Source: Zygnema cylindricum (taxonomy: Eukaryota > Streptophyta > Zygnematophyceae > Zygnematales > Zygnemataceae). From it: a stretch of DNA of 64,000 bases. The translations under genes were made by a program, and so were the position numbers. The DNA is taken from the NCBI GenBank assembly GCA_037447655.1, contig JBBHKE010001377.1, positions 243,812 to 307,811 on the forward strand, in the 5' to 3' direction. Under the pieces are notes generated by a model. The model searched no databases. It was not told the origin of the DNA and was given only the letters and a program-made list of their open reading frames with translations. Positions 1 to 11,915 of this stretch are shown piece by piece (position 1 is the stretch's first letter; each line of letters starts with the position of its first letter).

Positions 1-3000
1 AAAGCCCATTCTCTTAGTAAGGAGGATCCAGTGTCTCCAATTGGGAGATTATTTGGCAGAGAGGTAGAGGTATTTAGAACATCGAATGGAGGTTGTACAA
101 TCTCATCCTCGCCAGAAACTCGCCAGCGAATAAATTTTCCAACTTGAGAGCAGTTATCATAGGAATTCCCTGTTAAAATTAATATACAAAAAAAGAAAAA
201 AAAGCAATGATCAAAACAAAAATAAATATCAGAAATACAAAACATATGAGAATTCACCTTTCATTATTTAATCATCATGATTCAAGCTCATCATTAAGAC
301 TTTCTGAGGGACAAGCTTCAATATAACCACCATAGGCACATCTCTCATAGGTGCTGTGAAGATGAGTGCTTTATTAAAGTTCTACATTCCGAGTTCATTA
401 TTAACTGAATCCTCAACAATTGACAGGCCCTCACTTTAGAGGAACAAACTAAGTTTACCGCCCTTTACCACCACCACCACTAACCTTTAACATAAAAAAA
501 TGGAGTCAACAAATAAGAGAAACTACCCAGGGAGAGTTGCAGTACAAGGATGGAGGATCAAAGACAGCAAAAACGAAACTACACAGACTGATGAAAATAA
601 ACAATTAAATTGAAATAATGTTCCCTTAAGAAGTTACCTGAGCTATCTTGTAATAAAACAGCCGCAATGAGGTTGGAAGAAATTTCCGTCTCGACAGGGA
701 GCTGCGGTAATGAAGTCATTGCCATTGGCACACTCACTTCAACCACAATCTGGACATAATCAAAATACACTGTGCCTTTGTCAATGCAACATCATATAGT
801 TTTTCTAGAAAATGATTGAATAAACTATCAGCTTGTTAACCGGAACCACACGCACCTCAACGATTCTGAAAGAAAATTCAATCATTCTCATAATTAGAAT
901 CATCACATTGCATCAGCCGAATAACAAAAAAGGTTAGCTATACCTCTCTGTAAACAACCTATCTATCCCTCCCTCTAAAACACCCACCTCATCATAGTTG
1001 AGGGAGTCAACTCTTGATGTGGCACGAATATGAGCTTTTCCTACCCCCACTCCTTTAACTGTTCCACGTGGATTGACAACTGCTATTGAGTTCTGTGATG
1101 TCTGCCATATATAATTCTCGGCTTTGTCTCCACAGCCTGTAATGAATTTGAACGAAAATTCAGAGTTACCTTAGCTAAAAAACAAAATTAAGGCTTCATT
1201 TCAACCAGTTAGAACTGTCTCAAATACAAGGGCAAGATAGGCCCGGGGTTCACAAAACCATATAAGTAAAATATCCATGAACAGTATAATTGTTGGGAAA
1301 ATAAAACTGAATGCCCTAACACATGAGTAGAAAGGAAGAAGTCCCTATATCGAAGAAACCCACTATCATCATCATCTCACACACAAATCACATTACACCC
1401 CTCCAAAGGCATTTCATATGTCAATCTTCTTGAAAATATTATTTGTCAGAACATCCGGATTAACACGCTTGTAAGAACCATTATACACCCAGCCAAAAGC
1501 AAAAGACTGCTTATAAAGTTCTTTCAATTTGCAATTTGGGACTTTCTGCACACTTTGACCCAACGAAAAATGAATCGGGTTCCTACACGTCACAATATGT
1601 TAGTGTCCCAGGTACCTTCAAGAGCAAAACAGAACAGAAACACCAGATTGCTTTAAATTGCATAATTTCAAACTTATAACCCATAAACTTTCAGCAAAGC
1701 AAATTATTGAAACTCCATCCAGATATATCGTCAAACTGCTCAACATATGCATTTAATTCAATAACATCATTTCCATCTCATGCAGCTTTTCAACATGCAC
1801 TTATTTCAATAACAGTGTTTTCCTCTCTCCCTTGCTTCTGGTGACCACTCTCCTCTCACCTCCCGAGACAAATAGTGAATAGTCTTCATTAAGACCAGGT
1901 AACATGGGAAGTCGCAGAACTTTCCAATCCCTGTCATTTGAAAAGGGCGGTGATTTGATATAAAGTTTAACAGGTGCACATACATAGATCTCTTGGTCGA
2001 CAGTCAGTTCCTGTTTGCCCCATATTCCCAAAAAAGAGTTGATTTTTAGAAACTTTAAAATACTTCAGCTGTCAACAAACATGACATAACCCCAGGTTAC
2101 GGTTTAAACTGCCTCTCACCTCAGAGGCTATCAAGTTTCATACGCTTCTCATCAACATCAATTGCTGAATTTAGCTTTATCAATATAAAATGCTGAATTT
2201 AACTTATCAAAGTATTAACAAGAGTCAATAAGCCATCCCATCATCCAATACCAACAAAATGAAAACATGACGCTTAGGCAATACATATTTCAGCGTCTAT
2301 ATATGGAATTAACTTTGCAAGAGACTATCGATTTTTTCTCTTTGGTGTATAGAATTTTTTTAATTTGACTGGCTCACAACACTGAATGGACCAACCCCAT
2401 GGACTCGATCTCTTCATTCCACCAGCTGAGCAGTGAGAAAGTATTTGTGCTCCATAGTAATGGCCATTTTTTATTGGCCACTTTTACAAGGCCAAACACT
2501 CTAATAACGCCAAGGTTTCACGTCTTTCCGAGGTTCAAAGAACCAATAAAGGAAGTTATTATTTTCCCATCATTATCAAATGCATGCAACTATAACTTAC
2601 CCTCACTTTAGTCAAATGCCAATCCTTCTGTTTATCCCACTCCATCTCCCCATACTTCAAAATTGCTTCCAGGTAGCCATGACCCTCCTTCACTGCGTGA
2701 AGTATTGAGCAATTTCTCCGGCCTCGAGCAGGAGCCATGGATTCCGTTAGAAGTTCAGCATCCCATAAACCGTCTTTGTTGGTAAAATAGTACCGTAAGT
2801 CTACATTCTGAATATAGCCAAACATACAAATTGGCAGTCAGATATTTTATGACTTTCAGGCAAGATCTGTGCCCGGAACTCTATGCACAAAAAGAAAAAG
2901 AAAAAAGAAAAAAAAATACAAAATTAGATGGTTTATGGCTCTCATCCATCTGCTATCTGCTTGAAGTTCTATCACGGAATACTAAAAGGGCGATTCTATA

Positions 3001-3257
3001 TCAATGATACAACTTTAACAAAAATGAAAAACTTGGCTTGATCCCATACACTTTACTCCCTCGACGAAATTTCCAGCTGCTCCATGCTCAAGCAATGGTT
3101 TAGATCCTCACAGACGTCTAACTCTATTCCCCCTTTCCGTTTTTTCAGTCTTTCCCTCTTATCCCTTCTTCCTTTCCCCCTTTTCTCACTAATCCACGAT
3201 TTTTCAGCTCTGCCAACAAATATTGGTCAGGTAGAGAAAGAACGCAGAGAGTCAGAG

Positions 3258-3331
<74 letters not shown>

Positions 3332-4976
3332 AGGCAGAGCAGAGAATATCCCTCCTTTCCCTCCTTTCCCTCCTTTCCCTTCTTTCCTTTTATTCCTTTC
3401 CCTTTGTTCTCACTGATACACGATTACTCACCTTTGTCAACAATATCGGCCGGTCTGGTGCTTCCAATGAAAATGCTTGGACCTGTATTACATAGCTTCG
3501 ATTGACCACAAAATGCCAAGCTTTCCCCCCGGGATAAGCAACTTGTCTTGTTTCATCAGGAAAATGAGTGAAAAGTGTCATCTTTAACATGACAGGCATC
3601 ACTACGAGTATACTAGACATTTGACGATGGCCCAACATTCTTATGTCCTCTACATACATAGCTGTAGACCCAACAGCGAGTGCTTTGGCAAGTCCCAAAT
3701 CTTTATGAACTTCAACAATTGAGGTGTTGGAGGCGAACCAATAATAGTGTGGTGAGGGTAACTGCACCACTGTCTCCACACAAAAACCACCCGTATCTGA
3801 GTTGTCAGGATTCTCAGAATCTGAGGGTCAGAAGTGGAAATCCCATGAAAGGGAAAAAGTGAGCCCGCCAGGGCCCAAACCTGGAACCTCTGAATAGAGC
3901 CTTCAGTGGCGTTAACCACTGCGCCACCAGCCCCGATATGGAAACTGGCAGGTCCTTGTTGTCAAATATCGAGTGTGGGCGAAACCACATCCCAGTATTG
4001 AAACGGCTCATATTGACGATATCAACATGAGTCACGTCCATACTGCACGAGAGTCTAAAAACTCAGCAAGAAGTCAAAACATACAGGGGAAATACACTGC
4101 CAAAATTGACCTTTCTTTTATGTGTAACTGTATTACTCACGTTTTACCCACAGGTAAAAATCAAGGCAGTTCTAGAAGCCTAAACCTAAACCTAAACCTA
4201 AGCCTAAGCCTAAACTTATGGTTCACGGATTCTCAATTGCCGATTTTCAAATCATTCATCAATTTTTGAGTATAAGAGCATAAAACCCAGAACAGTAAAA
4301 ACTTAATACTCACAATGTCAGCATCCACGCAGTTAATAACTGCGTGAATGAGAATTTTCTATAGAAAAACATAACAGCAATGACCATTATGGAAAAGAAA
4401 CAGTCGATGCCGAACATCTACCAGCACATCAACCTAACAGTAACCTTAGAATAGGGAAGTTTAGCTATAATTATCATCGGCAACCTCTTACCTGTAGCCT
4501 TGTTGCTGCGCAGTGTCTTCAGGGAAAACTGCAACGAGGAATTTGGAATTAAGTAAACCGGCGAGGAGGGTTCTAAAAAGAACGCTTCTGCGACTGTAAT
4601 GTTAATTGAGTGCGAAAGTTCTTCCATTGTGGATTCCACGAGCCTCACCGTAACTTCTTCTATGCCGGCATTCACACCTTTTACTATATAAGTGCCAAAT
4701 CCCTGAAATAAGAGCAAAATGACCATTCTCAGTCTAGCCGCAAGAGGAGATTGATGATAAAATCTTAGATGAAGAAGTGACTCGTTTTGACAGGGATGTA
4801 ATTTAGGCACACCCACATTTGCTCCTACTCACAAACAGTACTCCACCAAGCATCTCCCACTGCGTCCTAATCATATGTAAAGTTGAGTAAAAAGAGAGAG
4901 AGAAAGGAGAGCGGGAAAAAGAGAGAGAACTAGGGAGAGAGAAAGAGGTGGCATAGATAGAAGAGAGAGAGAGAGG

Positions 4977-5007
<31 letters not shown>

Positions 5008-5050
5008 CTAAGGGAGAGTTGGGAATAAGAGGGAGGGAGAGGAGTGGAAT

Positions 5051-5087
<37 letters not shown>

Positions 5088-8000
5088 TAGGTAGCAGTGA
5101 TCATGTTTAATGCTCACCATAATGGGTATCTCAGCACCAAACTTTTATCTTCGACAAACTACACCGCTAATTGTTATTAGTGTTGAAGCTTCTCTCGCCA
5201 CTTAAAACATCTATTCTTCGTGCACACTTGTCGGATTGACAATCCGATGGTTGCGATTGGAAGGCGATATTCTCACCTTCCGGTATCCGATTGACAATCC
5301 GGCAGGTGTGCACGGAGAAAAGATGTTTTAGGTGGCGAAAAAAACTTTAACACTAATAACGATTACCAGTGTACTGCACTTACACTTTTGCAAAAGCTTA
5401 TTTTGCTATGCGCTAAATACTGCCACCAACTGCTTCTGTCTTTGACTGCATTTCTGCTGTATGACTCCACGTACAAGTAATTTCAAGGAAGACAATAAGA
5501 ATAGGAGTGAAATATACAAGCCATACAGTTGATCATGCTCCAGTTTTTGGCTACAAAGTGATACAAGCCTTACAAAGTGAGTGAAGAGGAGGCATTGCCA
5601 AGATAATGATTGTATGTCATGAATTGGTGAAACATTCACACACATTCCAACAAAAATATGCACCGTGGTATGAGCAATGCACCGCCAATACATAGTGAGG
5701 GGAGAAATGGTCTATGTCGTGACTTGGTAAAATATTCAAACAAACAACTCTCACAAAAGCAACAGAAAAAAGTAGACCGTATTACCTGTTGGTCAAAACC
5801 CAGTTGATCCACATCCTCTTTTACATCAGTCGTCAATGCTTCATCCAGAGGCACATGGACAAGTCGATGTGGCACATTCTCTTCTCTCCTAATCCCAGGG
5901 GGGATTATAGGAGATAACTCCCAGTTGAACTCCAAGCCCTCCAGGGACGAAAAGAGGTCATCTAGACTCCAAACACAGCACTAAGTAAGAAGAACATGAA
6001 AAAGCCAGTCTAAACTCGTGAAGAAACAACCAACGCATAAGTCGATAAAGACGAGGACCAGTCAGCAACGTTGGTGGTCATTAAGAGTACCATGATTGTT
6101 GACGATACATCGCCTGTTTTATTAGGCAGGCAAAGCAAATGAGCAACATTTGCCTGCAAGAAAGAAATTCATTCAAGCGAACAGAGGTTTGTGAAGTTTG
6201 AGAAAGGCGGTTTGGAGTGAGTGAGAGAGGTGGGAGGGAGGGGGGGGTCAAGGAGAGGAACAAGGGAAACAGGAAGAGGACAGAGAGTGTAGAATGGTAG
6301 GGAAGAGAACGGGAGAGGGAGAGAGTAGAGCGAGAGTGGGAGAGAGGATGCAAGGGAAGATGGAAAGACATACATTCTTCATCATAGGCATGGATCGCCA
6401 AAGTCGCTACACCATCAAGATTAAGCTTGAGTGAACGATGAACTATCTGAATGTTAGCGATCTTATCGATGAAAACCTGGCAGCTCAAAACCAGATTAGT
6501 CTGACGATCTGTCGCATATACTGTGGTCGATTGTCGGCTCGAATATGGGGCAATTGAAGTGATGGCGACCCTAGAAGTGCAGTCTGGAGCAGAGGCATTC
6601 ACCTCTGGTTCAATGCTGAGGAGCTCTTCATGGGCACAGGACCTGCAACAGAAAGGACAGAGGGACAGAGAAAAAAGAAAAAAAGAAGAGAAGCCCTCTC
6701 AGAAAAGTGGCATCAGGGGTGAGATCAATCGTGCTCATGGTGAATTTGCAGCAAATATTTTAGCATTAATAAGAATTTTTCCAAGTCATTAGAGTGCTCC
6801 AACTGCCAAAAACAATGACGAGATGATGTTCTATACAACTTTGTGATAACATCTTTGTCATGGATATCTGCTTTGGTCATGGATTCTAACATCACACCGT
6901 CCAAAGAAGATATGGAAACAAGCTTCAGGGAACCATTGCAAAACAGCCAAGTGATTCTTGTTTATTGCTGATATGAAATGAATAAAGATTTTGATTACGG
7001 TTTGATGTTCACTAGACAAATATGTCCCGCTTAACCAGACAGATTTTTCACTACACTTTTTCTTCCACACTTGATTAGGACATGAGTATAAAAACCATTA
7101 ACAAGAGAAACTCAGAACAAGTCCTGCGCGTATTAAAGGACACCATTTGGTGATAACTGAACAAGGAAGCATCCCACGCAGAAACAAAAAAGACTCCGCA
7201 AAAAAACACTCAAGGAGTCTATTCAAAATAAAAACATCAAGGCCTGGATGATCATCCATATGTGATTTGTATATCAAAGACATCCGTAAATACATCTTAT
7301 ACCTTCACCACAGATCATGATTTATCTGTATCCAAAATCATGCTGATCCCTCCATTGTCATGATCCGTGATAAATTGATTCGGAATACTAAAATCATTGA
7401 CCACTAATAAAATAGAAACAGATTCTAGAGCCTAGAGAACACTAATTCACTTAATTGAATTAGGAATCTCGTAACTTGAATAACTATGGTCCACACTATG
7501 TCATTTGACAATATCTTAGCAAATGCTATAACCAAACTATGTTTTCGGCGCCTCTTAAAATTGTAAAATATTTCAGACATACAGGAAGAAAATTTCAAAA
7601 AAAAATAAACTGATCCTTTGTACGGATTGCTCAAAAACAAATCGCGACACTCAGTTGTTAGCCTTCACAAGATCAATATTGGTTATTATCTTGAAAATTT
7701 TGAATGATTCATTTCTTCTCTTGACTTCACGGTGTGAAGGACGGAACAAAAATCAAACGATTTTGAACTACGTCTTCAACAAAGCGTTTTGCAAGTCCTC
7801 CACTGCCATCAATAAATAATAAAACATGTTTTTTTGTTTATTTCGTGACTTATAGTTGAATGACTTTGTTTCAAGTCGTAGTTAATCAGTCATATAAGCC
7901 AAATGAACCTGACTAAATGTGTTACTTTTACACTTGTAACAAAGTCACTCTTGTTGACACTTGTTACATGTTTTGTGAACCTTCACAACAAAACTACACC

Positions 8001-8600
8001 GCCCATCATTATTAGTGTTAAAGAAAAAATAGTGTAAATGCGAAATTAAAATTAATAATACTTATTTAGTGCAAGGTGACGTGGCGGATTTTGGTCCACT
8101 TCCTTAGATAATGTTGTTAACTCTATTTTGTGATTTTTGGCCAAAAAAAGTCGCGACGGAATTAGTGTATTTAACACTAACAACGATGGGCGGTGTACCT
8201 TTGCTAATTTTATAAAATTTATCACTACTGTAGCTCTTGGTATTACTTTAATATTTTGTTGTTACTTTTTGTTGCTATACTTTTTTGTCACAAATTGTTG
8301 TTATACTTGCTGTTACACTTTGTTCATCTTGTTATGTTTGCCACCAATTATGTTTTGTTTCCTGATGACCTACCATGTAAAGCAACCGTTTACTCCCTCC
8401 AAATGGTATTTTACGGGAATTGTCGTCCGAGGTGGTAACAAAACATTGAGACTTCTAAGAAAAGGTGTATTGTGACCTAATAATTGATTACTTTCCGCAA
8501 ACTGGTAGTTACAGGCAAAAGCTATTAAGAGCGGGATCACATAAGAACAAACAAATGAAGCAAAAGAAACTCCTACAAGAGGGTTCAGGAATACGGCCAT
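1..8600 (-). CDS. GP210: Nucleoporin gp210 (NUP210-like), N-terminal part, cut by left edge
   Basis: Membrane nucleoporin of the nuclear pore ring; the large part lies in the lumen of the nuclear envelope. Exons in order of transcription: 8600-8374, 6642-6374, 5961-5786, 4702-4492, 3769-3432, 2807-2601, 2010-1860, 1136-988, 749-638 and 169 to below 1. All junctions are GT-AG and the phases join without a break, giving about 669 residues of a family near 1,900. Start chosen at the ATG at 8600; it opens a hydrophobic signal segment (about residues 10-35), then NVLLPPRTTIPVKYHLEG, which resembles the start of plant gp210. Other family-like stretches are SIAPYSSRQSTTVYATD, SLKLNLDGVATLAIHAYDEE, TVAEAFFLEPSSPVYLI, LPSPHYYWFASNTS and VVVEVSVP. 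The lumenal beta-sandwich region is present; the C-terminal membrane segment lies outside the window. The short exon ends at 2601 and 1860 are the least certain. Confidence 0.9.
3259..3327. repeat. (AG)n microsatellite in gp210 intron
   Basis: About 69 bases of almost pure AG dinucleotide repeat lie just downstream of the gp210 exon at 3432-3769. Pyrimidine-rich sequence (TTTCCCTCC repeats) follows to about 3410. Open frames across it are artefacts of the repeat. Confidence 0.9.
3782..3940 (-). mobile_element. tRNA-derived SINE in gp210 intron 4
   Basis: Read on the minus strand, this begins GGGGCTGGTGGCGCAGTGG, a good A box of the RNA polymerase III promoter (TGGCGCAGTGG). About 35 bases later GGTTCCAGGTTTGGGCC is a B-box-like element, at the spacing seen in tRNA heads. 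A non-tRNA body follows. The head has lost the tRNA fold and sits in an intron in the sense orientation of the host gene, so it reads as a SINE and not a working tRNA gene. Its 3' end lies within about 15 bases of the splice acceptor of the exon starting at 3769. No second copy was seen in the window; exact ends and target duplication are not resolved. Confidence 0.65.
4179..4216. repeat. Telomere-like CCTAAA tandem repeat
   Basis: Six or seven tandem hexamers of CCTAAA, some changed to CCTAAG, lie in gp210 intron 4. The plant telomere unit is CCCTAAA; these lack one C, so they are a telomere-like interstitial repeat and not a true telomere. Confidence 0.75.
4890..5092. repeat. GA-rich microsatellite
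   Basis: Purine-rich stretch in gp210 intron 3 with three blocks of GAGAGA separated by short imperfect spacers. It lies 70 bases before a MITE. Serine/leucine-rich open frames across it are repeat artefacts. Confidence 0.85.
5162..5371. mobile_element. TA-target MITE (210 bp), in gp210 intron 3
   Basis: The left end CACCGCTAATTGTTATTAG and the reverse complement of the right end (CACTGGTAATCGTTATTAG) form terminal inverted repeats of about 27 bases. TA stands at both outer borders. The interior carries a second inverted pair built on GGATTGACAATCCG and ATTGACAATCCGG, so the whole can fold on itself. There is no coding capacity. The same interior occurs at 27556-27773 and 38745-38953. Confidence 0.85.
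7997..8195. mobile_element. TA-target MITE (199 bp), in gp210 intron 1
   Basis: Ends are CACCGCCCATCATTATTAG and CTAACAACGATGGGCGGTG, flanked by TA on both sides. The interior GACGTGGCGGATTTTGGTCC places it with the copies at 14739 and 23945. Non-coding. It lies about 180 bases downstream of the first gp210 exon. Confidence 0.88.
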
Positions 8601-11600
8601 GTTTAAAAGCAAAACGGAAATTTGACACTTAAAAACAAAGAGGATATGAATTTATAATTTCATCACTATCCTGCCATCGTGACAGCAGAATGGGAGGTTG
8701 TATATGAAGGGAGGAGACACGAAGAGGTGAAACGAATTAGGAGAGCGAGGGAGAGAGAGACAAAGAAAAGAAGTTCACGAGGAGAACAAAGGAGAACGGA
8801 CAAAACCATTGGAATTCAAGCGGATTTTTCCACGTCCACTTTATTTTCACTTCGAAGTGAATTCAGTTCGTTAGATATTTAAATTTTAAAATATAAAAAG
8901 TGCGCCCGTAATATATGTTGTAAAGTACTAATTTATAAATTCAAATGAATTTGTGGCGGGAAAAGTTTCCTGTTAAAAAAATGTCGTCATTTCTGTCCCT
9001 CATTAGTGGTTGACCCTCAAGAATCATTACCATGTTTTCGTCAATTCCGTTATACTAATTCGGCAAAAAGAATATGAAGAAGACGCTGGTGAAAAATGAG
9101 CTTAACTTAAATGTGGAAAGTGAATGCAAAGCAACAACGCCAAACTTCGACAGAAAAAAATGGAAACTATAAATGCAAAATCAAACTAATTGAAATTAAA
9201 GTTGAACTTGAAACGACTCTTGAAAAAGGGTTTTCCCCAACGATAGGAGCATTGGGCATTGAACCTCGATGCCTGGATCGAGAAAACGGTAAAATGATGA
9301 ACAATGGATGGAAACAACTTCAAAAATATTGAGCTTTATAAAAACATATACATGTTTGCAGAAAACATCATCCTAATATTTGCACGAGATAGTGTATAGT
9401 AATCATCTAGTGAGGAACAAGAAAGAATGAAAGGCATCATTGTGCATTGATTTCCACACTTTCATGAAACAAGTAAGAATCGAGTGTAATAAAACAACAT
9501 GAGATGGAGTTAGGTCTCACTGAATTTGTATGGTTACACCCTTTTAATGTACCACTTGAGAGCTCGTCCTAGGTTTTTATTAATTGTGCATCCCAAAATA
9601 TTTATTCAACTTATTGTGAAACCGAAAAAACCTCTTTGTTCACCCATTTCATGATATGTTCGCTGAACACATTATACACTAACACTTTGTTGCGTCGAGT
9701 CCGGTTGAGAAACCATATGGAGGGTTGTCATTCTTAAGAAAATGTTAACTCCACCTCTTGTATCTTGTTCACTTCTTGTACATGTCTTGCAATACCAACA
9801 TCTGTGTTCTACTCAAACCTAAATCTACACCAAGAAAAAGCCAAATGCCAACGTGCTTGGCCGTGTGTCGTGCTAGAAATCACATGTTATCTTTGCCATT
9901 TAAACATCGTCGTATTATCATCAAAAATGTAAAGCTGCTTCCAATCACAATCCTTTTGAACCACTCCGAGAGTATGCAAGAGAATAAGTAAAATCATATG
10001 TAAAACCCACGCACTTTCTTGCTGGATTTTACTGGGCTACCATGAACTTAATAATTACCATCTTTACTACAATGCCTGGCACTATTATGACCTCCGCGAA
10101 CTATTATAAATATATGATTGACTACACTAAACTATGTACTTCAACGTGGCTCAACATGGACCATTTACTTAATTACTATCATTAACACTATTTTGTCATT
10201 TTGGGTCAAATAAACACTAGTTGCAATAGGAGGAATTGACTCTAATTATGATTGACACGGTATGAAAACGCACATCAATTCGGGCTTCATTTGCATAGAA
10301 AAGTCTTCACTTAGCAGGGTAAGTACACGCATGCAATTATTGCTAATGCTGCCAACAATCACTGTACAATCGTCCAAAAGATGTTCTAACCATACACTGT
10401 GATAGAAGGTTGCTACTTAAAAGGGTTAGATGGATAGTTTTTTGTTTGGATGTAATTTCAGTATTAGTTTAATATATGTCGTTCAACATCTATTGTTAGT
10501 TTACCCTTTTCTACATGTTCCTCTCATATATATTTCCATATGCCTCCTGTTGTTTTGGCTTTTCAATTCTTTTGATCCCATATATCACATGGTTTACCAT
10601 CACATCTTCGTAATGAAGCTTAGTCTGACCTTACTACAATTTCTTGCAAGTAACGCCACTATTGAGTGATACACAAGTTGCAAATCACAAAGAAACATGC
10701 AGACTGAGCCACAGTCGCAAACTTATTATCATCATTCAAAAATCATCGACAAAGAAACATTCCGCATCTAACAATTCTCTGCATTGAAAAGCACGCATAC
10801 TTGGGCTAAGACCATTCCTTTGCCTTACTAACTTGAGAACACTAGCCAGCACCAAAAAGTACACCGAGAAGCACCAATCAAAGAATTAGCCAAGCCTTCG
10901 AACTCAAACTTGCTATCGGATAGACATCACCTTCAGCTACTGATAGAAATTCATTAATAAACTTCACTATTTGATTTGTCAAAGTACGTACCATCTACCA
11001 CCCACTATCCCCATCAGTTAACAGTTTCAAAAGTCAAATCCCAACATACTTTCTGGTCTCCACAGGAACAACCTCTTTTCTGGTATAGCCTTGAAGAAGA
11101 TAGAAAGTGAATGTGCACCATTGAAATTCAGGCAGTAAAAATGTCAGGCAGAATCTCAATTTCAGCGACAGACATGGAAAATGTCATCAGAAAAAAAAAG
11201 GAACGATCATCATCACAACAATGTTTTCCTTAAACCTTCACACAATAACCAAACATCTTCATCTTCTTTCCCATGAATCGCAATACACATGTACTTATTA
11301 GTCAATACCAAAAAAAGTCATATCAAAGAAGAATGTATATCGTCAGATGTTGCAATTTTAAAGCATGCAAAAATTCTTTCCTTCCTCATCCCTCTTTTCC
11401 TTACCTTCGTCACTGCAGTCACACCTCAATTGGCCACATTTTAAGAAAATATTCATGACAACCCTCCAGACTAAAATGTCAGAATTCACTAAAAAAAACA
11501 ACAATTGACTTAAAAAAAAACCACCAACTTTAAAAAAAGAGACCCATATGATATGAAAGACTGAGAAGGATTCAAAGTAATCATTTGATTTCAAGTCACT

Positions 11601-11915
11601 TTAGTGACAATCTTAAGAGACAATTTGCCACTTTGGTCATTACAAAAACAACCAATTCTGTACATCATACTTATAACACTTAAAACAGGTTCCTAATAAA
11701 ATACTGACAATACTTACCTAACCTTCTGGCCGAATTTTTCCAAGTAGTACTTTCCATAACTGTATACAAATGTGACTTACAAGAGTCCCAAAAGAACCAA
11801 AGTCCAAGTTTAAGCAAAAGCACGATTAAAATCTACCCATAGTAATCTTGGACAAGACAAGACATAATATCTGACAAGACAAAAATTATCACCAATTATC
11901 ACATTAATACCCTAT
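8601..11915. other. Intergenic region between gp210 and REF-like gene
   Basis: The two genes run on the same strand, so this holds the gp210 promoter at its left end and the REF-like 3' region at its right end. No open frame longer than about 80 codons looks coding. A GA-rich stretch lies at 8715-8800 and a MITE relic near 10110-10220. No RNA gene was recognised. Confidence 0.6.
10110..10220. mobile_element. Degraded MITE relic
   Basis: The run from ACTACACTAAACTATG through CAACGTGGCTCAACATGG to TCATTTTGGGTCAAA follows the interior of the MITE at 44747-44931 segment by segment. The outer inverted repeats are no longer clear. Confidence 0.5.

Noticed and set aside
3800-3940. Possible tRNA gene (good A box)
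   Set aside because: The arms do not form a cloverleaf, the B box is changed (GGTTCCAGG), and a non-tRNA body follows; better explained as a SINE.
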